NCBI GenBank assembly: GCA_030840415.1 | Contig: JAVEEO010000556.1 | Span: forward strand, 1 to 19,989 | Length of the DNA stretch: 19,989 nt | Direction: 5' to 3' | DNA from: Pseudonocardiales bacterium | Lineage (GTDB): Bacteria; Actinomycetota; Actinomycetes; Mycobacteriales; Jatrophihabitantaceae | Part shown: positions 9,721-16,658 of the stretch, in pieces | Layout: each line of letters begins with the position of its first letter | Position numbering within the stretch: the first letter of the stretch is position 1 | Position numbers and translations under genes: made by a program | Notes under the pieces: model-generated | What the model was told of the DNA's origin: nothing | What the model saw: only the letters and a program-made list of their open reading frames with translations | Database searches by the model: none

Positions 9721-9735
9721 CGGGCAATATGCCCG
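9721..9735. repeat. Perfect 6-bp inverted repeat upstream of the methyltransferase gene
   Basis: CGGGCA-ATA-TGCCCG lies in the 89-nt gap between the LLM gene and the methyltransferase gene. It could be an operator or a small RNA hairpin. Promoter boxes around it on the minus strand (TTGCAG, 17-nt spacer, TATTGC) are only weak matches. Confidence 0.5.
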
Positions 9736-9773
9736 CACTTGAGTTACTGCAAAACCGTTTCGTAAATCCCGGG

Positions 9774-10802
9774 TTATTGCATTGATGCACTAAACGATTC
9801 GATCGTTGACTGCAGGTTGAGGCGCAGTCGGGTGCCGTCGATCCCGATGTCGGACAGGTACAGGACCGGCTCCTCGTAGAGGTCGGCGAAGCCGGCTCGC
9901 CAGCGCTGCCGGGCCTCCTCCGGTGGGCCGTAGACGGTGAGGACGTCCAGCATCCGATCGGTCACGGCGCCGCGAGCGGCCTCGAGATCGCGACGCGCCA
10001 TCGCGGCGGCGATCGCCTGGGCCTCGGCCGTGAACCCGGCGTGCACCAACACCTGCCGGGTGGACTCGCGCATCGCGTAGACCGCGACCTGCAGCGCCAC
10101 GGTGCGCCGGGCGATAGCGGCGTCGTCGGACACGCAGGCCAGGATCAGACCGGTGATCGGCGGTGGGGCGGCGGCCGGATCGGGCCGCCGGCTGGCGCCC
10201 TCGGCCAGTAGCGGCCGCACCACCTCGTCGACATAGGCCCGCGAGGACAGCGGATTGCCGATCAGGCCGTCGGCAATCCGGCCGGCTGCCCGCAGCATCG
10301 GCGCCCGGCCGCCGGCCAGCAGGATGGGCAGTCGCGGCATCGCCTGCAACGACTCATCGCGCGCGATCCGACAGCGGAAGTGCCGGCCGTCGTGCTCGAC
10401 CGCCTGTTCGGACAGCCGCCACAGTTGCCGCAGCAACCCCACCAGCTCTACCAGCCGGCCGACCGGTTCATCGGTGCTCACGTCCAGCCAGTCGCGCAGT
10501 ATCTGCGGGTTGCCGGTCCCCAGCCCCAGCCGCACCCGGCCGGGCGCCAGCTCGCTGATGGAGCGCAACTCGGTGGCCAGCGCCAGCGGAGTGCGGGCGA
10601 AAGCCCAGGCGATGGAGCTGCCCAAGTTGATTTCCGCCGTCGTGCAGGCCGCTGCGGCAAGCGTGGTCAGGGCACTCCGGTTGCTGTATTCAGAGGTCCA
10701 TACCGACGGTAGTCCAGCACGTTCGGCCCACGCCGCAGCGTCCAGTGCGAGCGACATATCACCGCCCTGAACCGCGATGCCCGGCAGGTTTGTCTGCGTC
10801 AC
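9774..10802 (-). CDS. LLM-class F420-dependent oxidoreductase
   Basis: 342-aa luciferase-like TIM-barrel flavoprotein of the F420-dependent group (methylene-H4MPT reductase-like). The family is recognised from AERAGLPSVWTSEYS (about 27-41), the strand-helix unit ending in ELAPGRVRLGLGTGNP (about 84-99), and PRLPILLAGGRAPMLRAAGRIADG (a typical barrel strand and phosphate-binding loop). Such enzymes transfer hydride to or from an organic substrate using F420, or act as FMN monooxygenases; sequence alone does not separate the two here. The GTG start at 10802 has AGAGGG 5 nt upstream. It is the first gene of the minus-strand operon and is divergent from the AhpD-like gene across a 185-bp promoter region. 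Its position suggests a tailoring or core-reduction role, which is inference. Confidence 0.88.
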   Translation of the reverse strand: MTQTNLPGIAVQGGDMSLALDAAAWAERAGLPSVWTSEYSNRSALTTLAAAACTTAEINLGSSIAWAFARTPLALATELRSISELAPGRVRLGLGTGNPQILRDWLDVSTDEPVGRLVELVGLLRQLWRLSEQAVEHDGRHFRCRIARDESLQAMPRLPILLAGGRAPMLRAAGRIADGLIGNPLSSRAYVDEVVRPLLAEGASRRPDPAAAPPPITGLILACVSDDAAIARRTVALQVAVYAMRESTRQVLVHAGFTAEAQAIAAAMARRDLEAARGAVTDRMLDVLTVYGPPEEARQRWRAGFADLYEEPVLYLSDIGIDGTRLRLNLQSTIESFSASMQ

Positions 10803-10987
10803 TTAGCCCTCTGAAATGTTTGTCCGCGAAAGGCTGTGTGCCTTTTTCCGGCGTTTACGCTAGCTATGGCGTGGTAGCCAAATTTCTTCGTTATTGCCGC
10901 TTGAAGGCAAGCTGGAAGTAACTTGCTAGCAGTCACTTCGCAACGATCAACAGATCTTTCATCCAATTTCACCAGAAGGGTGGCGTT
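10803..10987. promoter_or_regulatory. Divergent promoter region between the two main operons
   Basis: A 185-bp AT-richer stretch separates the LLM oxidoreductase (minus) from the AhpD-like gene (plus), so it should hold both promoters. It contains two GCTAGC palindromes, at 10859-10864 and 10925-10930; the second extends to TGCTAGCA (10924-10931). Between them lies a short inverted repeat, GCTTG-AAGG-CAAGC (10899-10912). A GAAGGG ribosome site (10975-10980) precedes the GTG at 10988. I cannot identify convincing -35/-10 boxes on either strand, nor assign the palindromes to a regulator. Confidence 0.55.
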
Positions 10988-11593
10988 GTGAGCATCACGC
11001 CTGCCACGAGCTCCGTACGCGTTCCGATTACTCCTGAGGAGCAGGCCTCCGGCCCGCTGGCCGAGCAGTACGCCAGGATCAGGTCGGCCAGCGGATTGCC
11101 TTTTGTGCCCGACATGTTTGGAATGCTGTCGAGCCGGCCCGACCTGCTCGAGGCTGTCGTCTCGGGTTATTTGGGCGTGTTCAACGACGGCGCGCTCGAC
11201 CGCCATACCAAGGAACTCATCGCCAGTTGGACCTCCCAGGTCAACGGCTGCCCGTATTGCGTGGGAACCCACAACTATTTCCTGCAGCTGTTCGGCGGCA
11301 GCAGCGAACTCGCCGCGGCGATCCAGAGCGCCGGCTCGGAGGACGACCTGCCGGTGGACGAGCCGACCAAGGCCCTGCTGCGGCTGGTCAGCACCGTCTG
11401 CCGTTCGGCCTACAAGGTCACCGACTCGCTGTGGCAGCAGACATTGGACAGCGGCTGGAGCTCGGAGCAGCTGTTCGAGGCGGTGTTCACCACCGCGCTG
11501 TTCAACAGCATCACCCGGTTGGTCGACGGCTTGGGACTGGGCCAGAGCGTCGCGCAGAGCCGCACCTCGACGATGGAACCCAACGGTGGCTGA
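10988..11593 (+). CDS. AhpD/carboxymuconolactone-decarboxylase-like protein
   Basis: 201-aa all-helical protein of the CMD/AhpD peroxidase-related superfamily. It has the full redox signature E76-x11-C88-PY-C91-x3-H95, which in AhpD forms the peroxidatic/disulfide relay. An N-terminal portion (about 1-50) with FVPDMFGMLSSRPD is typical of the longer peroxidase-related subgroup. The GTG start at 10988 has GAAGGG 7 nt upstream. It opens the plus-strand operon and overlaps the SDR gene by 8 nt. Possible roles are peroxide or thiol handling during enediyne formation, or a dedicated oxidoreduction; neither is proven. Substrate is unknown. Confidence 0.87.
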   Translation: MSITPATSSVRVPITPEEQASGPLAEQYARIRSASGLPFVPDMFGMLSSRPDLLEAVVSGYLGVFNDGALDRHTKELIASWTSQVNGCPYCVGTHNYFLQLFGGSSELAAAIQSAGSEDDLPVDEPTKALLRLVSTVCRSAYKVTDSLWQQTLDSGWSSEQLFEAVFTTALFNSITRLVDGLGLGQSVAQSRTSTMEPNGG

Positions 11594-12506
11594 ACCCTGG
11601 CCGGGCAAGTCGCGGGCCGTGCTGATCACCGGCTGCGGCTCCTCCACCGGGCTCTCCTCGGGCACCGGCCAGCGAGCCGCCCGGATGCTGCACGAGCGCG
11701 GCTGGGACGTCTATGCCACCGGCCGCAGTCGGGAGGGTCTGGCGCCGCTGACCGAGGCCGGGCTGAACACCCGATTGCTCGACGTCACCGACGAATCGAG
11801 CATGCTGGAGACGGTGAGCGAGATCGAGGAGCGGCACGGCAGTGTCGGAGTGCTGGTCAACAATGCCGCCTACAGCCTCAACGGCACCTTCCTCGACACT
11901 CCCCTCAGCTCGGTGCGCCATCAGTTCGATACCAACCTGTTCGGGCTGGTCAAGCTCACCCAACTGGTGCTGCCGGGCATGATTGCCGCCCGCTCCGGCC
12001 GGATCGTGATGATGTCCTCGATCTTCGCCCTGTTCGCCACCGCCGGCCGCGGCTACTACGAGGCGACCAAGTACGCGCTGGAAGCGGTCAGCGACTCCCT
12101 GCGTCTGGAGGTCGACCATCTGGGCATCGATGTCGCGGTCATCGAGCCCTCGCCCATCCGCGGCGGCTTCGTACCCACCTCGGTGACCGACCTGGGCCTG
12201 GCCGAAGGCAGCGATCCCGAGCTGTACCAGGAGTTCTGGAAGTACTTCGTGGACTGGCACGGCGCCTACCGCGAGGTCGAGCATCCGCGTGGCCGGGGCC
12301 GGACGGCGATCACCGCCGACGGTGCCGCCCGGGTGCTGGTCAGGGCGGTGGAGGCTCCGACGCCCAGGATCCGCTACCGGATCGGGGTGCCGGTGCGGGT
12401 GCTCAGCCCGATGCGCAGCCTGATCGGCGAGCGGAACTGGGACCGGTTCGTCAGGGCGTTCTTCCCGACGCCGGCCAAGGCGTTGCGGGTGGCAGAGCGA
12501 CGATGA
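11586..12506 (+). CDS. Short-chain dehydrogenase/reductase (SDR), classical type
   Basis: 306-aa NAD(P)-dependent oxidoreductase. After strand AVLITG the nucleotide-binding loop reads TGCGSSTGLSSGTG (15-28), with a complete TGxxxGxG motif at 21-28 that appears preceded by an extra six-residue partial copy. Other SDR marks: VNNAA (91-95), catalytic Ser145 (MMSS), Tyr158 and Lys162 (YEATK). The C-terminus (about 200-306) is longer than in minimal SDRs and reads like the retinol-dehydrogenase-like group with a substrate lid. I place the start at GTG 11586, the only well-placed codon before the Rossmann strand. It has a poor ribosome site and overlaps the AhpD-like gene by 8 nt, so expression probably depends on coupling. 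The stop overlaps the GMC gene (ATGA). Confidence 0.88.
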   Translation: MAEPWPGKSRAVLITGCGSSTGLSSGTGQRAARMLHERGWDVYATGRSREGLAPLTEAGLNTRLLDVTDESSMLETVSEIEERHGSVGVLVNNAAYSLNGTFLDTPLSSVRHQFDTNLFGLVKLTQLVLPGMIAARSGRIVMMSSIFALFATAGRGYYEATKYALEAVSDSLRLEVDHLGIDVAVIEPSPIRGGFVPTSVTDLGLAEGSDPELYQEFWKYFVDWHGAYREVEHPRGRGRTAITADGAARVLVRAVEAPTPRIRYRIGVPVRVLSPMRSLIGERNWDRFVRAFFPTPAKALRVAERR

Positions 12507-14047
12507 GGATCGCGTTCGATTCGATCGTGGTCGGTGGAGGTAGTGCCGGAGCCATCGTGGCTGCCCGGCTGGCCACCGACCCGACACACCGCGTGCTGCT
12601 GATCGAAGCCGGCCCGCACTATCAGGCCGCCAAACTCCCGGCCGAGCTCGGCAATGCGAACGCGATGGCGCTCAGCTCGCACAGCTGGGGCATGACGGCC
12701 CGGCTTACCCGCAACCGGACGGTGCGCTTTCCCCAGGCAAAGGTGACCGGTGGCGGCTCGGCGGTCGGCAACACGGTGGCGATCCGTCCGCTGCCGGAGG
12801 ACCTGGACGAGTGGTGCAAGCTGGGAAACCCCGGCTGGTCCTGGGACGAGTGCCTGCCCATCCTGCGCGAGATGGAGGACGACCAGGACTTTGGCGGGCC
12901 GCTGCACGGACAGGGCGGCCGCACTCCGATCCGCCGGTTCAGCCGCGGCGAGCTTGCTCCGGTACAGGCCGCCTTCTACGACCAGTGCATGGAACTGGGT
13001 TACCCGGTCGCGGCCGACCACAACCATCCGGCCTCGACCGGCGTGGGACCGATGCCCACCCAGCGCAGCGGACCCGACGTGCGGTTCTCGACCGCGCTCG
13101 GCTATCTCGAACCGCTGCCGGACAACCTGACCATCTGGGCGCACACGCTGGTCAGCAAGGTGCTGCTGGATGCCGCCGGCATCGCGCACGGCGTGGAGAT
13201 CATCGCCGATGGCGAGCGGATGCGAGTGCCGGCCGGCCAGGTGGTGCTGTGCGCCGGCGCCATCATGACCCCGGCCATCCTGCAGCGGTCCGGGGTGGGT
13301 GATCCGGCCGAGGTGGACCAGGCCGGAGGCGTGCTGCGGATCGCCCTGCCGGCAGTGGGCAGGAACCTGCTCGATCAACCCCGGGTCGGGGTCTTCCTGG
13401 CCCCCAGCGAGGCCGCCGAGAACCTCGACACCTCCACCGGGCAGGTGGTGCTGCGCACCACCTCGGACAGCTACGGCGAGGCCAACGACCTCTACTACGC
13501 CATGGTCAGCCGGTTCGACCTGACACAGCACTTCCCGCGGCTGCGCCAGGACCAGCGAGCCGGCGGCGGCGTGGTGTACGGGGTGATGGCGGTCGCGCGC
13601 CGGCCGCACTCGCGCGGATCGGTGCGGGTGGTGTCGCCGGATCCGGACGTCCTTCCAGCGATCGATCTGGGCTACCTGTCCAACCCGCGGGACGTGAAGC
13701 TGTTGGTCGAATGCATCGCCGGTTGCTGGGATCTGGCTCGTACGCCGCGTATCGCGAGCCGGAGCTCGAGCGATCCGCTGCTGCTCGAGGCAGCCGACTT
13801 CGGCGGCCGCGGCACCGGCGTCCGACGCTACCTGCGGGCCACCGTGGACAGCGCGTACAACCCGGCCGGCACCGCGCGGATGGCACCGGCAGAGGCCGGC
13901 GGCGTGGTGGATCCGAACGGTCGGGTGCACGGAGCACAGGGTTTGTACGTCGCCGACGCCTCGGTGTTCCCCACCATGGTTCGCGCCAACATCAACCTGA
14001 CGGTGATGCTCGTCGCCGAGCGCATCTCCCGGTCACTGGTCGCCTGA
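12503..14047 (+). CDS. GMC-family FAD oxidoreductase with His-to-Asn change at the active site
   Basis: 514-aa glucose-methanol-choline family flavoprotein; members oxidise alcohols (and some ring-close or oxidise aldehydes) using FAD. Visible marks: FAD dinucleotide motif VVGGGSAG (9-16), ribityl-binding EAG (35-37), GMC signature 1 around 81-95 (VTGGGSAVGNTVAIRP), signature 2 at 252-266 (GAIMTPAILQRSGVG), and the C-terminal block LYVADASVFPTMVRANINLTVM (from 481). The usual catalytic His of the YHPxGTxRM motif is Asn453 here (AYNPAGTARM; codon AAC at 13859-13861). The second active-site position is the normal Asn497. Most of the fold is intact, so the protein is probably made and binds FAD but may not do ordinary alcohol oxidation. 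The start ATG overlaps the SDR stop by 4 nt. Substrate unknown. Confidence 0.92.
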   Translation: MRIAFDSIVVGGGSAGAIVAARLATDPTHRVLLIEAGPHYQAAKLPAELGNANAMALSSHSWGMTARLTRNRTVRFPQAKVTGGGSAVGNTVAIRPLPEDLDEWCKLGNPGWSWDECLPILREMEDDQDFGGPLHGQGGRTPIRRFSRGELAPVQAAFYDQCMELGYPVAADHNHPASTGVGPMPTQRSGPDVRFSTALGYLEPLPDNLTIWAHTLVSKVLLDAAGIAHGVEIIADGERMRVPAGQVVLCAGAIMTPAILQRSGVGDPAEVDQAGGVLRIALPAVGRNLLDQPRVGVFLAPSEAAENLDTSTGQVVLRTTSDSYGEANDLYYAMVSRFDLTQHFPRLRQDQRAGGGVVYGVMAVARRPHSRGSVRVVSPDPDVLPAIDLGYLSNPRDVKLLVECIAGCWDLARTPRIASRSSSDPLLLEAADFGGRGTGVRRYLRATVDSAYNPAGTARMAPAEAGGVVDPNGRVHGAQGLYVADASVFPTMVRANINLTVMLVAERISRSLVA

Positions 14048-14122
14048 CCCGGCGACCGCCCCCCTGCCGACCCGGATTCCCCGCGGTTGGTCCGCATCTT
14101 CCCTTTCGTATCAGGAGATTCC

Positions 14123-15937
14123 ATGGCTGGACAACGCTATGACGTCGCCGTCCTCGGTTCCGGAATCGGCGGTTCGATGCTCGCCTGCATCCTGGCCAAG
14201 CGCGGCCTGACCGTCGTGCTGGTCGAGGGCGCCACCCATCCGCGCTTCGCGATCGGCGAGTCGCTCATTCCCGAAACGGGCGTGCGGCTGCGCATCATCG
14301 CCGAGAAGTACGGCATTCCCGAGATCGGCTGGCTGGCCACCTTCCAGACGCTGCGCGACCGGATCAGCCCGGCCTGCGGGGTCAAGCGGTCCTTCAGCTT
14401 CCTGCACCATGACCGGGGCGCCCGGCACCAACCGGGCCACGTCAACCAACTGCCCACCCTGACGCCACCGGTAGGACCGGATTCCCACCTGTTCCGGCAG
14501 GACACCGACGCGTACTTCGCCGGGGTCGCGGTGCGCTACGGCGCCCGGCTGGTGACCGGAGCGCCGGTGACCGCGGTGAAGCTGAACCGGCACGGCGTGA
14601 CCCTGACCACCGCCACCCACGGCGACTTCGAGGCGGAGTTCCTCATCGACGCCTCGGGGATGAAGTCACTGGTGTCCGACCAGCTGGGCCTGCGCGATCC
14701 CGAGCCACGGTTTCGGACCAACACCCGGGCCATCTACACCCACATGGTCGGCGTGCCGCCGGCCGACGCGCTGCTGACCACGAAGGGGCGCAAGCAGCTG
14801 GCCTCGCCGCTGGGCCAGGCCACCATGCACCACGTCTTCGACGGCGGTTGGATCTGGGTGATCCCGTTCGGCAACCACCGTTACGCGACCAACCAGCTCA
14901 CCAGCGTCGGCATGCTGCTGGACCGGCGCAAGTACCCGGACCCGACCGGTGCGCCCGCGGATGAGTTCCGGGCGGTGGCAAGCCAGTTCCCCAGCATCGC
15001 ACAGCATTTCGCCAACGCCTCGGCGGTCCGGCCCTGGGTGGGAACCGGCCGGCTGCAGTACTCCTCGTCCCGGATGGTGGCTGACCGGATGATCCAGCTG
15101 CCGCACGCCGCCGCCTTCCTCGACCCGCTCTACTCCAGCGGAATGTCGGTGCTCACGGTGGCCGTCGATCAGATCGCCGGCCGGTTGTTGACGGCGTTCG
15201 AGGACCGCCGGTTCGGCCGGGAGAACTTCGTGCCGGTGGAGAGCTTCGTCAACCGCGCCTTCGACCACTACGACCTGGTGGTGTCGCACTCCTTCGACGC
15301 CTTCGCGCACTGGGAATTGTGGAATGCCTGGAACCGCAACTGGGCGATCGGCAACATGCTCGGCACCTTCGGCAGCCTGTCGGTGCTGATGCGCTACCTG
15401 GCCAGCCGGGATCCCGCGATCCTGGAGGAGTCGGTCGATCCGCTGCATGCCGGGGTGCTGGGCAGCCAGTTGCCGGAGGTGGTCGAGTTGATGAGGCGCT
15501 CGGCCGAGCACATCGCCGAGGCCGCCGCCGGCCGCGCCTCGCCAGCGGCGGCCGGTGCCGAGATCTTCCGGTTGATCGGAGCGGCCGACTTCCTGCCGCC
15601 CTACCTGCGCTTCGGCGATCCGGACGGCGGGGTGCCCACCTTCACCCTGCAGGCCGGCGCGCGCCACGTCACCTGGTACCGCACCCAGGCGCCGGAGCAG
15701 TGGCGCCGGCACTGCGACTTCCCGCTGAGCACCTACTCCTGGCACGCGCTCGGCTACCTGGCCGGCACCGCCGGCCAGGTAGCCGGCCGGTTGTTCGGCG
15801 ACAGCCGGGACGTGGTGCGGGCGCGCAACCACGAGCTTCCCGTCGGGCCGGACACCTGGCAGCCCGACCTGTCGGCGCTGGCCACCGCGCCGCTGACCAC
15901 CGGCGAGCTGCCGGTCGACGTCGCGAGTGCTCGCTAG
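14123..15937 (+). CDS. Flavin-dependent halogenase
   Basis: 604-aa FADH2-dependent halogenase-type flavoprotein. Motifs: GSGIGG dinucleotide fold (12-17); PRFAIGES (40-47); a Lys in GVKRSF (Lys88), at the place of the HOX-relay lysine of phenol/pyrrole halogenases; WIWVIP (243-248), the WxWxIP hallmark that separates halogenases from monooxygenases; and FLDPLYSSG (332-340), the second halogenase signature. About 200 further residues follow the core, including an Ala-rich helical stretch near 475-500, more than in many phenolic halogenases. ATG 14123 has AGGAG 5 nt upstream; the gene lies 75 nt after the GMC gene. It needs a flavin reductase, which is not in the window. It may chlorinate or iodinate a peripheral aromatic group, or halogenate a core intermediate; both are inference. 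Confidence 0.9.
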   Translation: MAGQRYDVAVLGSGIGGSMLACILAKRGLTVVLVEGATHPRFAIGESLIPETGVRLRIIAEKYGIPEIGWLATFQTLRDRISPACGVKRSFSFLHHDRGARHQPGHVNQLPTLTPPVGPDSHLFRQDTDAYFAGVAVRYGARLVTGAPVTAVKLNRHGVTLTTATHGDFEAEFLIDASGMKSLVSDQLGLRDPEPRFRTNTRAIYTHMVGVPPADALLTTKGRKQLASPLGQATMHHVFDGGWIWVIPFGNHRYATNQLTSVGMLLDRRKYPDPTGAPADEFRAVASQFPSIAQHFANASAVRPWVGTGRLQYSSSRMVADRMIQLPHAAAFLDPLYSSGMSVLTVAVDQIAGRLLTAFEDRRFGRENFVPVESFVNRAFDHYDLVVSHSFDAFAHWELWNAWNRNWAIGNMLGTFGSLSVLMRYLASRDPAILEESVDPLHAGVLGSQLPEVVELMRRSAEHIAEAAAGRASPAAAGAEIFRLIGAADFLPPYLRFGDPDGGVPTFTLQAGARHVTWYRTQAPEQWRRHCDFPLSTYSWHALGYLAGTAGQVAGRLFGDSRDVVRARNHELPVGPDTWQPDLSALATAPLTTGELPVDVASAR

Positions 15938-16026
15938 CCCGGCGCCGCCCTCCCTCCAGGCGGAGCAGCCCAGATCAGCCAAATCGACTCGACCGATTAT
16001 TCTCGGACGGCTCGAACGTAGGTACT

Positions 16027-16107
16027 GGAGGAACAGTGCTTCGGGCTGCCAGCTGGCTGCTCCGATGCATTCCGACACCATCACCGCACAGATTGGACCG
16101 AACATGA
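16027..16107 (+). CDS. Putative 23-codon leader ORF coupled to the SgcJ-like gene
   Basis: A small open frame starts with GTG at 16036, with a strong GGAGG ribosome site at 16027-16031 (4-nt spacer). It encodes 23 residues containing ASWLLRC and a Pro/His/Arg-rich tail. Its stop (TGA, 16105-16107) overlaps the SgcJ-like ATG as ATGA. The SgcJ-like gene itself has no good ribosome site, so ribosomes finishing the leader would be well placed to start it. Whether the peptide matters or only its translation does cannot be told. Confidence 0.5.
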   Translation, partial: GGTVLRAASWLLRCIPTPSPHRLDRT

Positions 16108-16499
16108 CCAGCACCACCGACACTGCGACCGCCGGCGTCAAGGACACCCTGAACAGCCTCTACCAGGCCTGGGCCGACAACGACGGCGACGCCTTCGCCC
16201 AGCTCTACACCGAGGACGCGACGGTGGTCCTGCCCGGCAACTTCCACCAGGGCAAGGACTCCATTGCCCGGTACATGGGCATGGGATTCTCCGGACCGCT
16301 CAAGGGTTCGCGGGGCGTCGACGAGCCGCAGTCCATCCGGATCATCGGCGACACCGCCATCGTGGTGAGCAAGGCAGGCATCCTGATGGCCGGCGAGGAC
16401 TCGCTGCCGTCCGAGCGGGAGCGCTACGCCACCTGGGTGCTGACCCGTCAGGACGACCGCTGGTTGGTGGCCGCCTACTCCAACAGCCCGGCGCACTAG
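16104..16499 (+). CDS. sgcJ: SgcJ/EcaC-family NTF2-fold (SnoaL-like) enediyne protein
   Basis: 131-aa small cone-shaped-fold protein of the SgcJ/EcaC group; SgcJ belongs to the C-1027 enediyne cluster. Family marks: first helix with LYQAWADNDGDAFAQLY (about 19-35), TEDATVVLPGN (37-47), then GKDSIARYM (50-58), and strands with RYATWVLTRQDDRWLVAAYSN (from 107) that end the NTF2 fold. Length is typical. The ATG at 16104 has a weak ribosome site and overlaps the stop of the leader ORF; an in-frame ATG at 16065 would add 13 residues but also lacks a ribosome site. The precise reaction of SgcJ-type proteins is unclear; binding or cyclising an enediyne intermediate is inference. Confidence 0.85.
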   Translation: MTSTTDTATAGVKDTLNSLYQAWADNDGDAFAQLYTEDATVVLPGNFHQGKDSIARYMGMGFSGPLKGSRGVDEPQSIRIIGDTAIVVSKAGILMAGEDSLPSERERYATWVLTRQDDRWLVAAYSNSPAH

Positions 16500-16511
16500 C
16501 AACTGGCCGGC

Positions 16512-16567
16512 AGTACGAAGAGCACAGTACGTAGAGCACAGCACGTAGAGCACAGCACGGGCAGCAC
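16512..16567. repeat. Four tandem 14-bp units
   Basis: Four adjacent units start at 16512, 16526, 16540 and 16554: AGTACGAAGAGCAC, AGTACGTAGAGCAC, AGCACGTAGAGCAC, AGCACGGGCAGCAC. Neighbouring units differ at one to three bases. The last unit is also the 5' arm of the terminator hairpin. There are no spacers, so this is not a CRISPR array. Confidence 0.85.
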
Positions 16568-16605
16568 AGCGAGCGAACGCCGCTGTGCTGCCCGGGTGCT
16601 TTCGG
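16554..16605 (+). terminator. Strong hairpin terminator between convergent genes
   Basis: GGGCAGCACAGC (16559-16570) pairs perfectly with GCTGTGCTGCCC (16582-16593) around an 11-nt loop. After a small bulge, AGCAC (16554-16558) pairs with GTGCT (16596-16600). A short TTTC-type tail follows on the plus strand. It sits 55 nt after the SgcJ-like stop and 59 nt from the sigma-factor stop, so it may stop transcription from both sides. Confidence 0.75.
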
Positions 16606-16658
16606 TGGTGGGTGAGCAGCGACCGGCAGAGCGGGCCCGTCCGGTCGGAGCCGGAGGA

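Noticed and set aside
10932..10938. GTCACTT near the AhpD-like gene as an ECF41-type promoter (TGTCACA/CGTC)
   Set aside because: Poor match to the upstream box and no CGTC at the required spacing.
12374..13930. Long minus-strand open frames opposite the SDR, GMC and halogenase genes (also 11511-12587 and 14666-16147)
   Set aside because: Each covers a plus-strand gene with clear catalytic motifs, and the translations have shadow-type composition.
15998..16003. TATTCT as a -10 box for an internal promoter before the SgcJ-like gene
   Set aside because: No -35 box at 16-18 nt, so support rests only on a small AT-rich island.
16512..16567. Possible CRISPR or iteron array
   Set aside because: Units are only 14 bp, directly adjacent without spacers, drift in sequence, and merge into a terminator hairpin.
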